Assembly (NCBI GenBank): GCA_023399095.1 | Contig: JAEWQS010000062.1 | Coordinates: 1 to 14,797 of the forward strand | Origin: Bacillota bacterium | GTDB taxonomy: Bacteria; Bacillota; Clostridia; Christensenellales; SZUA-584 | Reading direction: 5' to 3' | Length of the DNA: 14,797 nucleotides | In this document: one piece after another, positions 1 through 6,340 of the stretch | How the letters are laid out: each line of letters begins with the position of its first letter | Numbering within the stretch: the first letter of the stretch is position 1 | The notes under the pieces: generated by a model | Told to the model about the DNA's origin: nothing | What the model saw: only the letters and a program-made list of their open reading frames with translations | The model's database searches: none | Made by a program: the position numbers and the translations under genes

Positions 1-230
1 AGAATACTCTTTGTGATTTAGAAGCAAAGAAGAACTGTCATGCGAAAACAGAAGAATTTATCAATCTTTATCAAATTAAAAATGGGTCGATCATCTGCCG
101 TGATTTGTTGGGATGCGATGTTTCGACCAAGGAAGGTATGGAAATGGCAAATGATAAAAACCTATACAACACCATTTGTGTAGAAAAAATTAAAAATGCG
201 ATCACCATGCTTGAAGAATTAGGTTATTGA
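1..230 (+). CDS. C_GCAxxG_C_C family redox protein, 3' end (partial)
   Basis: The frame starting at base 3 is open to TGA 228-230 and gives 75 residues; the 5' part lies outside the window. The visible tail contains CRDLLGCD followed about 30 residues later by NTIC and an amphipathic end finishing LEELGY. This pattern matches the C-terminal half of the C_GCAxxG_C_C family (small cysteine-rich proteins thought to bind a redox cofactor or metal; function not well established). The name-giving GCAxxG motif itself is not visible because it would lie upstream, so the call rests on the tail only. The stretch is visibly more AT-rich than the copper genes that follow, and there is no clear terminator after it. 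Confidence 0.6.
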   Translation, partial: NTLCDLEAKKNCHAKTEEFINLYQIKNGSIICRDLLGCDVSTKEGMEMANDKNLYNTICVEKIKNAITMLEELGY

Positions 231-293
231 TTTAGGTACATAAAAAATAATCTTAAGAAAACCTTTATTTATGAGTCTGATTTTCCAGTGAAA

Positions 294-322
294 TTGACGC
301 GTATGAGTCGATGGTTTATGCT
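294..322 (+). promoter_or_regulatory. Probable sigma-A-type promoter of the copper operon
   Basis: TTGACG (294-299, 5 of 6 matches to TTGACA) is separated by 17 bp from TATGCT (317-322, 4 of 6 matches to TATAAT). It lies 35 nt upstream of the copZ start codon. The heptamer ATGAGTC occurs at 271-277 and again at 303-309, i.e. 32 bp apart on the same helix face and on either side of the -35 box. I saw no cop-box (TACANNTGTA) or obvious CsoR-type dyad. The spacing is not the 19-20 bp expected of a CueR/MerR-controlled promoter. Inferred from sequence alone. Confidence 0.45.
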
Positions 323-356
323 CAAAATAAATACAGCAGAAGAGGAGGACAAAGCG

Positions 357-569
357 ATGAAGCAGAGTCGTTACAGGGTCACAGGGATGGGTTGTGAAGC
401 GTGTGTGAAACGTGTCGAAAAGGCTGTCAGTACGCTTGACGGTGTGCAGCGTGCTTCGGTTGATTTGAGCGCGGAAACACTGACTGTGGAATATGACGAA
501 AACAAGGTCAGCTTTGTTACACTGACAAATGCTGTGGATGAAGCAGGCTACGGCTTAGAGAAAATATGA
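357..569 (+). CDS. copZ: Copper chaperone, single HMA domain (CopZ-like)
   Basis: This is a 70-residue protein consisting of one heavy-metal-associated (HMA) domain of the ferredoxin-like beta-alpha-beta-beta-alpha-beta type. The metal loop reads GMGCEAC (residues 11-17), giving the CxxC pair that binds Cu(I); most relatives have Thr where this one has Gly before the first Cys. The C-terminal AGYGL is typical of the family. I chose ATG 357 because AGAGGAGG at 341-348 lies 8 nt upstream; a longer in-frame GTG start at 288 would sit before the promoter and has no such site. The stop overlaps the copA start by 4 nt (ATGA), so the two are co-transcribed and probably translationally coupled. The likely role is cytoplasmic delivery of Cu(I) to the ATPase encoded next. 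Confidence 0.88.
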   Translation: MKQSRYRVTGMGCEACVKRVEKAVSTLDGVQRASVDLSAETLTVEYDENKVSFVTLTNAVDEAGYGLEKI

Positions 570-3070
570 TGGCTGATAAAGACGAAAACAGCCGTGCTGC
601 CCAGCAGAGTTTCGAGGTGACAGGCATGACCTGCGCCGTGTGCGCCAGTCATGTTCAAAAGGCGACGGCAAAGCTTGAAGGTGTATTGCAAAGCGATGTC
701 AATCTTGCGACTGAAAAGCTGACGGTCCGGTACGACCCGAATCTTGTCGATTTTCAAAAGCTTAAAAAAACGGTGGAAGACGCGGGATATGGGCTTGTTG
801 AGCCTCGGGCCAAGATAAAGCAAACAGAACTCGGCGTTGAAGGAATGACATGTGCGGCTTGCTCCGCGGCTGTGGAGCGGTCAGTCAAGAGGCTTGACGG
901 CGTAAAAGAAGCGTCTGTGAATCTTACAACAAACCGGCTGAAGTTGGATTATGATCCGGCAAAGGTCAAGCTTTCCGAGATTAAAGCAGCCATAGACAAA
1001 GCGGGATATAAGCCCAAAGACATAGAGATGGCGGCAGAGCCGGACAAAGAGGCAAAGCGGCGTGCAAGAGAAGCAAGGCTGATGCGCATACGCGTGATCG
1101 TGGCTCTCATATTTGCGGTGCCTATTTTTTATGTCGCGATGTCACATATGCTGGGTATCGATCTGCCGGTGCCGATGTTTATGAGCCCGCATATGAATCC
1201 GGAAATATTTGCGTTGGTCCAGTTTGTTTTGACAATACCTGTTCTGATTGCCGGCAGTAGCTTTTTCCGTGTCGGTTTCCGGACGCTTTTCAAAGGCGCG
1301 CCCAACATGGACACGCTTGTTGCCATAGGTACAGGTAGTGCGTTTCTTTACAGCACATACGCGGTAGTTCGTATGTTTATGGGCGACACGGATGCGATCC
1401 ATATGCTCTATTTTGAATCGGCCGCCGTCGTGATATCGCTGGTTATGCTCGGCAAATATATGGAGGCTGTCAGCAAAGGACGCACCTCTGAAGCGATCAA
1501 AAAGCTTATGAAGCTTCGGCCCAAAACGGCTATTGTATTAAAAAATGGCACCGAAATGGAGGTGCCGCTTGACGAAGTCGCGGTCGGTGATATTGTGGTT
1601 GTCAAGCCGGGCACAGCAGTTCCCGTTGACGGAGAAGTGACGGAGGGAATTTCTTCTGTGGATGAATCCATGCTGACGGGTGAGAGTCTGCCTGTGGAAA
1701 AGCATGAGGGAAGCGACGTGACGGGCGGCAGCATCAACGGTGAAGGGTTGCTAAAGCTGAGAGTGACACGCATCGGTGAGGATACGGCACTTTCCAAGAT
1801 CATTAAGCTTGTAGAAGACGCGCAAAGCAAGAAAGCACCCATCGCCAAGCTGGCGGACGTGATTTCCGGCTACTTTGTGCCGGCAGTCATTGTTATCGCC
1901 GTCGTGGCGGCAGCGGCTTGGGCCATCGCGGGCAGAGATTTTCAGTTCGTGCTTAACATATTTGTGACGGTGCTCGTCATTGCGTGCCCGTGCGCGTTAG
2001 GGCTTGCAACGCCCACCGCGATCATGGTGGGGACAGGCAAGGGCGCTGAGCTGGGTATACTTATCAAGGGCGGCGAAGCGCTGGAAACGACGCATGCCGT
2101 TAGCGCGGTGGTGCTGGATAAAACAGGCACGATCACCGAAGGCAAGCCGGTACTGACGGATATCAGGGTCTATGGCGGAAGCGACGAAAATGAGGTGTTG
2201 ACGCTGTGTGCGGCAGCCGAGCGTGGGTCGGAGCATCCGATCGCGCGCGCTATCGTGAGCCATGCGCAAGAGCATTCGGTGACATTGCCGCAGCCCGAGT
2301 CGTTCAAGGCGGTTCCCGGGCGCGGCATAGATGCCGTGGTTGACGGAAAACGCTTGCTGGCGGGAAATATCAAGCTGATGCGTGACAATAGCGTGGATGC
2401 GTCGGTCTCTGAAAATGACACCAAACAGCTGTCGAGCCAAGGGCGCACATTGATGTATGTTGCTGTTGACGGGAAACTTGCGGGTCTTATGGCGGCTGTG
2501 GATACGATCAAGCCGTCCAGCAAGGACGCCGTGCAAACACTCAAATCTCTGGGGATATCGGTTTACATGATAACGGGAGACAATGAGAGCACGGCTCAAG
2601 CGATTGCCAAAGAGGTGGGCATCGACAACGTGCTGGCCAACGTGCTGCCCGGCGATAAGGCGGGAGAGGTCAAAAAGCTTCAGCAGCACAATCAAAAGGT
2701 AGCGATGGTGGGCGATGGCATCAACGATGCGCCTGCACTCGTTCAGGCGGACGTGGGGATGGCGATAGGGACAGGCACGGACGTGGCTGTGGAATCGGCC
2801 GATGTGGTGCTCATGCGCGGTGACTTGAAGGAGGTCGGAGCGGCCATTGCATTAAGCCGCGCCACAATGCGCATCATACGGCAGAATCTTTTCTGGGCGT
2901 TTATTTACAACACGATTGGCATACCACTTGCGGCGGGTTTGTTTTACGCGTTCGGCGGGCCAGCCTTTAATCCTGTTTATGCCGGAGCGGCGATGGCCTT
3001 GAGCTCGGTATCCGTGGTGTCTAACGCATTACGACTGAAGCGGTTCAAGGTGAAACAAAGAGAGAGCTAA
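566..3070 (+). CDS. copA: Cu(I)-exporting P1B-type ATPase with two HMA domains (CopA)
   Basis: This 834-residue heavy-metal P-type ATPase exports copper across the cytoplasmic membrane at the cost of ATP. Two N-terminal HMA domains carry CAVC (23-26) and CAAC (96-99). Membrane segments follow from about residue 175. The actuator domain has TGES (371-374). The metal-translocating CPC lies at 474-476. The phosphorylation motif DKTGT is at 518-522 with Asp518 as acceptor. The nucleotide domain has SEHP (555-558), TGDN (670-673) and GDGIND (716-721). Near the end YN (781-782) and the MxxSS pattern (810-814) complete the Cu(I) signature of the P1B-1 group. Length is normal and no catalytic motif is missing. 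The start ATG 566 overlaps the copZ stop, and ATG 569 directly follows, so translation may begin at either; there is no strong ribosome-binding site, which fits coupling to copZ. A related silver-exporting role cannot be excluded from sequence. Confidence 0.95.
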   Translation: MMADKDENSRAAQQSFEVTGMTCAVCASHVQKATAKLEGVLQSDVNLATEKLTVRYDPNLVDFQKLKKTVEDAGYGLVEPRAKIKQTELGVEGMTCAACSAAVERSVKRLDGVKEASVNLTTNRLKLDYDPAKVKLSEIKAAIDKAGYKPKDIEMAAEPDKEAKRRAREARLMRIRVIVALIFAVPIFYVAMSHMLGIDLPVPMFMSPHMNPEIFALVQFVLTIPVLIAGSSFFRVGFRTLFKGAPNMDTLVAIGTGSAFLYSTYAVVRMFMGDTDAIHMLYFESAAVVISLVMLGKYMEAVSKGRTSEAIKKLMKLRPKTAIVLKNGTEMEVPLDEVAVGDIVVVKPGTAVPVDGEVTEGISSVDESMLTGESLPVEKHEGSDVTGGSINGEGLLKLRVTRIGEDTALSKIIKLVEDAQSKKAPIAKLADVISGYFVPAVIVIAVVAAAAWAIAGRDFQFVLNIFVTVLVIACPCALGLATPTAIMVGTGKGAELGILIKGGEALETTHAVSAVVLDKTGTITEGKPVLTDIRVYGGSDENEVLTLCAAAERGSEHPIARAIVSHAQEHSVTLPQPESFKAVPGRGIDAVVDGKRLLAGNIKLMRDNSVDASVSENDTKQLSSQGRTLMYVAVDGKLAGLMAAVDTIKPSSKDAVQTLKSLGISVYMITGDNESTAQAIAKEVGIDNVLANVLPGDKAGEVKKLQQHNQKVAMVGDGINDAPALVQADVGMAIGTGTDVAVESADVVLMRGDLKEVGAAIALSRATMRIIRQNLFWAFIYNTIGIPLAAGLFYAFGGPAFNPVYAGAAMALSSVSVVSNALRLKRFKVKQRES

Positions 3071-3077
3071 TATCTGC

Positions 3078-3105
3078 GGCATCGGTCACTCCGGTGCCCT
3101 TTTTC
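3078..3105 (+). terminator. Rho-independent terminator after copA
   Basis: GGCATCGG (3078-3085) and CCGGTGCC (3091-3098) form an 8-bp stem with one G-U pair and a 5-nt loop (TCACT). It is followed at once by CTTTTTC. It sits 7 nt after the copA stop codon and separates the copper operon from the MerR gene. Confidence 0.78.
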
Positions 3106-3151
3106 TAACACATCTAGGGGTGGAAGATTTTAAAATTATATTTTAAAACAC

Positions 3152-3182
3152 TTGACCTTAACGTTGCGTCAACGTTTACGAT
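3152..3182 (+). promoter_or_regulatory. MerR-type promoter with operator dyad in a 19-bp spacer
   Basis: The -35 box TTGACC (3152-3157) and the -10 box TACGAT (3177-3182) are separated by 19 bp. This is the over-long spacing characteristic of promoters that a MerR-family activator untwists. The spacer is occupied by a perfect inverted repeat, AACGTTG (3160-3166), CGT, CAACGTT (3170-3176), placed between the two boxes. Transcription should begin near 3188-3190, just before the regulator's ribosome-binding site, so the protein very likely regulates its own gene. Confidence 0.85.
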
Positions 3183-3206
3183 GGACTCATGAGGGGAGAA
3201 AAGCAC

Positions 3207-3962
3207 ATGGATTACACGATCAGCACACTTGCCATGCTTGCGGGCGTGAGCACGCGCACTCTGCGGTATTATAATGAGATAGGCTTGTTGAATCCGAAAG
3301 ATTTAACGGATTCGGGTTACCGCATATACGGTACCAAAGAGGTTGATACGCTGCAACAGATTCTATTTTACCGCGAGATGGGCGTAAGTCTTGAAGATAT
3401 CAAAAGCATTATGACCGCGCCCGCATATAATCGTCTTGAAGCGCTGGAGAAGCATCTTGAAGCGTTGCTAGGCAAACGCAGCAGGGTAAATGCCATGATC
3501 GCCAATGTGAAAAAGACCATCGCCTCGGAGAAAGGAGAGACGATCATGACAGACAAAGAGAAATTTGAGGGTCTCAAAGAACAGCTGATTCAGGAAAACG
3601 AGCAAAAGTATGGCGATGAGGTGCGCTCGCTTTACGGCAACGAAGCGGTTGAAGCATCAAACGCAAAGTTCAAAAAAATGTCGCAGGAGCAGTACGCGCG
3701 TATGCAAGCGCTTGGCGAAGAGTTAAACGAAACGTTAAAAGCCGCTTTGCAAACGAAGGATCCCGCAGGTGAGCTTGCGCAGAAAGCCTGTGCTTTGCAC
3801 AAACGGTGGCTTAAGTGCACGTGGGACAGATACAGCCCGCAAGCACACAAGGGACTTGCACAGATGTATGTGGATGACCCGCGTTTCACGGCTTATTACG
3901 AAAAAATCGGGTCGGGATGCGCTGAGTTTCTGCGGGACGCAATTATGCTTTACTGCCAATAA
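3207..3962 (+). CDS. MerR-family transcriptional regulator with TipAS effector domain
   Basis: This 251-residue protein has a winged-helix MerR DNA-binding domain at about residues 1-70 (TLRYYNEIGLL at 18-28, SGYRIY at 36-41), a dimerisation helix at about 75-113, and a TipAS domain at 114-251. TipAS domains bind small hydrophobic molecules or antibiotics such as thiopeptides in Streptomyces TipA and induce the promoter; the ligand here is unknown. The signature HKGLAQMYVDDPRF and the closing FLRDAI are diagnostic of the TipAS group. I chose ATG 3207 because AGGGGAG (3192-3198) lies 8 nt upstream; the upstream in-frame ATG 3189 coincides with the predicted transcription start and with the ribosome-binding site itself. 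It is not a copper-sensing CueR type: it lacks the short C-terminal metal loop. Its position next to copA does not therefore show that it controls copper export. It could activate other, distant genes as well as itself. Confidence 0.9.
   Translation: MDYTISTLAMLAGVSTRTLRYYNEIGLLNPKDLTDSGYRIYGTKEVDTLQQILFYREMGVSLEDIKSIMTAPAYNRLEALEKHLEALLGKRSRVNAMIANVKKTIASEKGETIMTDKEKFEGLKEQLIQENEQKYGDEVRSLYGNEAVEASNAKFKKMSQEQYARMQALGEELNETLKAALQTKDPAGELAQKACALHKRWLKCTWDRYSPQAHKGLAQMYVDDPRFTAYYEKIGSGCAEFLRDAIMLYCQ
3531..3548 (+). promoter_or_regulatory. Internal ribosome-binding site and start for a stand-alone TipAS protein
   Basis: AAAGGAGAG (3531-3539) lies 6 nt before an in-frame ATG (3546-3548) inside the MerR gene. 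Translation from this point would give a 138-residue protein that is exactly the TipAS domain (starting MTDKEKFEG) without the DNA-binding part. This reproduces the known TipAL/TipAS arrangement of Streptomyces tipA, where the short form is made from an internal start and acts as a drug-binding sink. The site is as strong as the primary one. Confidence 0.6.
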
Positions 3963-3994
3963 CGCTACTGGATTAGCAACAATGAATTTTTCAA

Positions 3995-4030
3995 ACAGCC
4001 GCACATGATGCGGCTGTCTGAGTTTGTTGC
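3995..4030 (+). terminator. Hairpin after the MerR gene, copy 1 of an identical pair
   Basis: ACAGCCGCA (3995-4003) and TGCGGCTGT (4009-4017) form a perfect 9-bp stem with loop CATGA. A modest T-rich run (TCTGAGTTTGTT) follows. It lies 32 nt after the MerR stop codon and probably ends that transcript. The same 23 bases, including the asymmetric loop, recur at 4161-4183 in the same orientation. Confidence 0.55.
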
Positions 4031-4041
4031 CCCCCCATCTA

Positions 4042-4138
4042 GTCATTCCGAGCCTGTCGAGGAATCCCATGAAAAGTGCTTTGTAGAAGGGATTTCAATC
4101 CGCTTCGTAGTTAATCGCTTACGCTCAATCGGAATGAC
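4042..4138. repeat. Palindromic-ended dispersed-type repeat (MITE-like), ~97 bp
   Basis: The unit starts GTCATTCCGA (4042-4051) and ends TCGGAATGAC (4129-4138), a perfect 10-bp terminal inverted repeat. Inside, GGAATCCC (4061-4068) faces GGGATTTC (4089-4096), so the element can fold back on itself. The left arm, GTCATTCCGAG followed by GAGGAATCCC, resembles a short non-coding palindromic repeat that is common in intergenic regions of many bacteria. No open reading frame lies inside. A TA dinucleotide occurs at 4040-4041 and 4140-4141, which could be a target duplication if the right end is set one base further; this is uncertain. Only one copy is in this window, so its dispersed nature is inferred. 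Confidence 0.6.
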
Positions 4139-4160
4139 ATAATGTAATTTTGACACTTTC

Positions 4161-4195
4161 ACAGCCGCACATGATGCGGCTGTTTGTATTTACAG
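4161..4195 (+). terminator. Hairpin, copy 2 of the identical pair
   Basis: ACAGCCGCA (4161-4169) and TGCGGCTGT (4175-4183) form a 9-bp stem with loop CATGA, identical in all 23 bases to 3995-4017. The following TTGTATTT is a somewhat better T-rich tail than that of copy 1. It may act as a second terminator insulating the glycogen operon, or be the right edge of a composite repeat together with copy 1. Confidence 0.5.
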
Positions 4196-4397
4196 AGGTA
4201 ATATGATTCAAAAAAGAACAAAAGAATCAAGGAGTTAAAAGTATCAATAATGTGAAAATTATATAAGAATAAATTTAACGAATTGTTTACAGCGTTTTAT
4301 AGTTTGGTGAAGATAAATAGAGGGAAACAGTAACCAAAAGTCGAATAGTAATGACAAATGATGCGGTTTTTTTCCAACGGTAAAACGGAAGCAGCTC
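4184..4397 (+). other. AT-rich gene-free leader upstream of glgB
   Basis: These ~214 bases hold no gene I can support. Visible items are an inverted repeat TGATTC (4204-4209) / GAATCA (4224-4229) with a 14-nt A-rich loop, an AGGAG at 4230-4234 with no sensible reading frame after it, the probable promoter at 4275-4303, and the nonamer ATGATGCGG (4358-4366) followed by seven T's. That nonamer equals the right half of the two upstream hairpins. No riboswitch class and no convincing catabolite-repression (cre) site was recognised. Confidence 0.5.
4275..4303 (+). promoter_or_regulatory. Candidate promoter of the glycogen operon
   Basis: TTAACG (4275-4280, 4 of 6) and TATAGT (4298-4303, 5 of 6) are separated by 17 bp within the AT-rich leader. 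Transcription from here would give an untranslated leader of roughly 85-90 nt before glgB. An alternative -35, TTTACA at 4286-4291, lacks a -10 box at good spacing. Best guess only. Confidence 0.35.
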
Positions 4398-6329
4398 GTG
4401 CAACTAACAGAAAAGGATGTGTATCTATTGCAGGACTATCAAAATTATATCAACACTGATGAGATATACCTGTTTAACATCGGAGAAGCACAACAGGCCT
4501 ATTCCGTTTTTGGGTGTCACCATGTACCTGAGCTAAATGCGCACCGTTTTGCAGTCTTTACTCCGAATGCTCAGTCGGTGAGCATTGTCGGCGATTTCAA
4601 CAAATGGGATCCATCAAAAAACCCAATGGAAAAGCTTCAGCAGGGTGTATTTATGGGGTTTGTTTCCGGTCTCAAAGATGGTGATACGTACAAATATTAT
4701 ATCTTAGGACATGACGGACAAGTTGTCTATAAAGCCGACCCGTTTGCTTTTCACGCTGAAGTACCGTCGGCAACCGCGTCAAAGGTTTGGTCTTTAAGCG
4801 GTTATACTTGGAACGATGCATCATATCTCGAACGCAGAAAAAGGCGAGATCCGCAAAGGCGGCCCATGAGTATTTATGAAATGCACCTTGGCTCATGGCG
4901 AACAAAGGAAGGTTACCTTTACCCCGACTTAAGAGAAGTGGCGGACGAGCTCAGTGACTATCTGGTGACTATGGGCTATACCCATGTGGAAATTCTTCCG
5001 GTGACGGAGCACCCGTATGACGGCTCCTGGGGATATCAGGTGACGGGCTTTTTCGCAGTCACTAGCCGCTTTGGTACGCCGCAGGATTATATGTATTTTG
5101 TGGACACCATGCACTCAAAAGGCATTGGGGTCATTTTAGACTGGGTACCTGCGCATTTTCCTAAGGACGAACACGGACTTGCGCGTTTTGACGGCACCTG
5201 CCTGTTTGAGCACCAAAACCCTTTACAGGCCAATCATCCGCAGTGGGGGACGTTGATTTTTAACTACGGCCGTCCGGAGGTTGTCAGCTTTTTGATCTCC
5301 AGCGCAATGATGTTTTTCGACGTGTATCACATCGATGGCATCCGTGTGGACGCCGTGACGTCGATGCTTTATCTCAATTATGCCCGCAACGAGGGAGAAT
5401 ATGTGCCCAACGAGCACGGGGGTAATATCGACCTGAATGCCGTGGCGTTTTTAAAGAAGCTTAACGCCGTGATTTTGACGAGGTATCCGGGAGCAATCAC
5501 GATTGCGGAGGAATCAACCTCGTATCCGAATATCACCCAGCCGCCTTATGACGGCGGGCTTGGGTTTGTCTTCAAATGGAACATGGGCTACATGCATGAT
5601 ACGCTGAATTATATGACCATGGATCATTTTTTCCGGCAATTCAATCACAACAAAATAACTTTTTCATTGTGCTATACGTTTAACGAAAATTACATACTGC
5701 CGTATTCGCACGACGAGGTGGTTCACGGAAAGAAGTCGCTGCTGAACAAAATGTTCGGCAGCTATGATGAAAAATTCGCGGCGCTGAGAACACTGCTGGG
5801 GTTCACATTTGCGCATCCCGGCAAGAAATTGATGTTTATGGGCACCGAGTTTGGTCAGTTTATCGAATGGGATTTTAAAAAGCAGCTTGATTGGTTCTTG
5901 CTTGATTATGAACGCCATAATCAGATGCATAAATATGTGAAGGAGCTCAATGCCTTATATAAAGGATGCCCGGCGCTTTATGAGATTGACGATAGCTGGG
6001 ATGGCTTTATGTGGCTCAATGTGGAAGAGGCGCAAAAAAGCGCTCTTTGCTTTATGCGCCGTTCGGCTGGCGGTGCGGCGCAAAGCTGCGTATGTGCGTT
6101 TAATTTCACACCTGTTACTATTGATCACTTTGTGATCGGGCTGCCTAAAGACGGTGAGCTTAAAATGATGTTTTCAAGCGATGAAAAAAGGTTTGGCGGA
6201 GAAGGGCAAGTCAAAATGCATGTGGCGGCCGCAGCCGAAGGTTTTGCAGGCCATCCATACAATGCTGTTCTTTCTCTGCCGCCATTATCTGCGGTATTCT
6301 ATGAATTTTTTGACACACCTATAAAGTGA
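4398..6329 (+). CDS. glgB: 1,4-alpha-glucan (glycogen) branching enzyme, GH13
   Basis: This 643-residue enzyme cuts alpha-1,4 chains and re-attaches them through alpha-1,6 links, creating branch points in glycogen. A CBM48 beta-sandwich (about 48-125, with VGDFNKWD at 64-71) precedes the GH13 barrel. Catalytic residues are visible: nucleophile Asp318 in GIRVDAV, acid/base Glu371 in IAEEST and Asp439 in SHDEVVHGK; GSWGYQVTGFFAV (209-221) and MGTEFGQF are also typical. The length fits the short type that lacks an extra N-terminal domain. The start is GTG 4398: an in-frame stop lies at 4359-4361 and no ATG lies between. The ribosome-binding site is weak (GGAAG at 4387-4391), so the gene may be translated modestly. 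It is the first gene of the glycogen operon, 11 nt before glgC. Confidence 0.95.
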   Translation: MQLTEKDVYLLQDYQNYINTDEIYLFNIGEAQQAYSVFGCHHVPELNAHRFAVFTPNAQSVSIVGDFNKWDPSKNPMEKLQQGVFMGFVSGLKDGDTYKYYILGHDGQVVYKADPFAFHAEVPSATASKVWSLSGYTWNDASYLERRKRRDPQRRPMSIYEMHLGSWRTKEGYLYPDLREVADELSDYLVTMGYTHVEILPVTEHPYDGSWGYQVTGFFAVTSRFGTPQDYMYFVDTMHSKGIGVILDWVPAHFPKDEHGLARFDGTCLFEHQNPLQANHPQWGTLIFNYGRPEVVSFLISSAMMFFDVYHIDGIRVDAVTSMLYLNYARNEGEYVPNEHGGNIDLNAVAFLKKLNAVILTRYPGAITIAEESTSYPNITQPPYDGGLGFVFKWNMGYMHDTLNYMTMDHFFRQFNHNKITFSLCYTFNENYILPYSHDEVVHGKKSLLNKMFGSYDEKFAALRTLLGFTFAHPGKKLMFMGTEFGQFIEWDFKKQLDWFLLDYERHNQMHKYVKELNALYKGCPALYEIDDSWDGFMWLNVEEAQKSALCFMRRSAGGAAQSCVCAFNFTPVTIDHFVIGLPKDGELKMMFSSDEKRFGGEGQVKMHVAAAAEGFAGHPYNAVLSLPPLSAVFYEFFDTPIK

Positions 6330-6340
6330 GGTAAAGACAC

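Noticed and set aside
241..275. Possible terminator (AAATAA ... TTATTT and the palindrome TCTTAAGA) after the first partial gene.
   Set aside because: The stem is only A-T pairs with a 14-nt loop, too weak to call.
288..356. N-terminal extension of the copper chaperone from a GTG start at 288.
   Set aside because: It begins upstream of the predicted promoter -35 box, has no ribosome-binding site, and adds residues unlike any HMA chaperone; ATG 357 has an AGAGGAGG at ideal distance.
1408..2695. Long antisense open frames across copA (up to 232 codons), and similar ones across the glg genes.
   Set aside because: They mirror the codon structure of strong sense genes with clear protein families; the translations show no recognisable domain and have no independent start signals.
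4030..4036. Run of seven C's, a possible slippage tract.
   Set aside because: It is outside any gene and outside the promoter, so no phase-variation effect can be proposed.
4203..4238. An 11-codon frame preceded by AGAGGT, possible leader peptide.
   Set aside because: Spacing to the ATG is only 3 nt, the peptide has no regulatory codon run, and it lies upstream of the probable promoter.
4283..4300. Possible catabolite-repression (cre) site around TTTACAGCGTTTTA.
   Set aside because: Compared with the TGNAANCG half, two of the fixed positions fail; not supportable.
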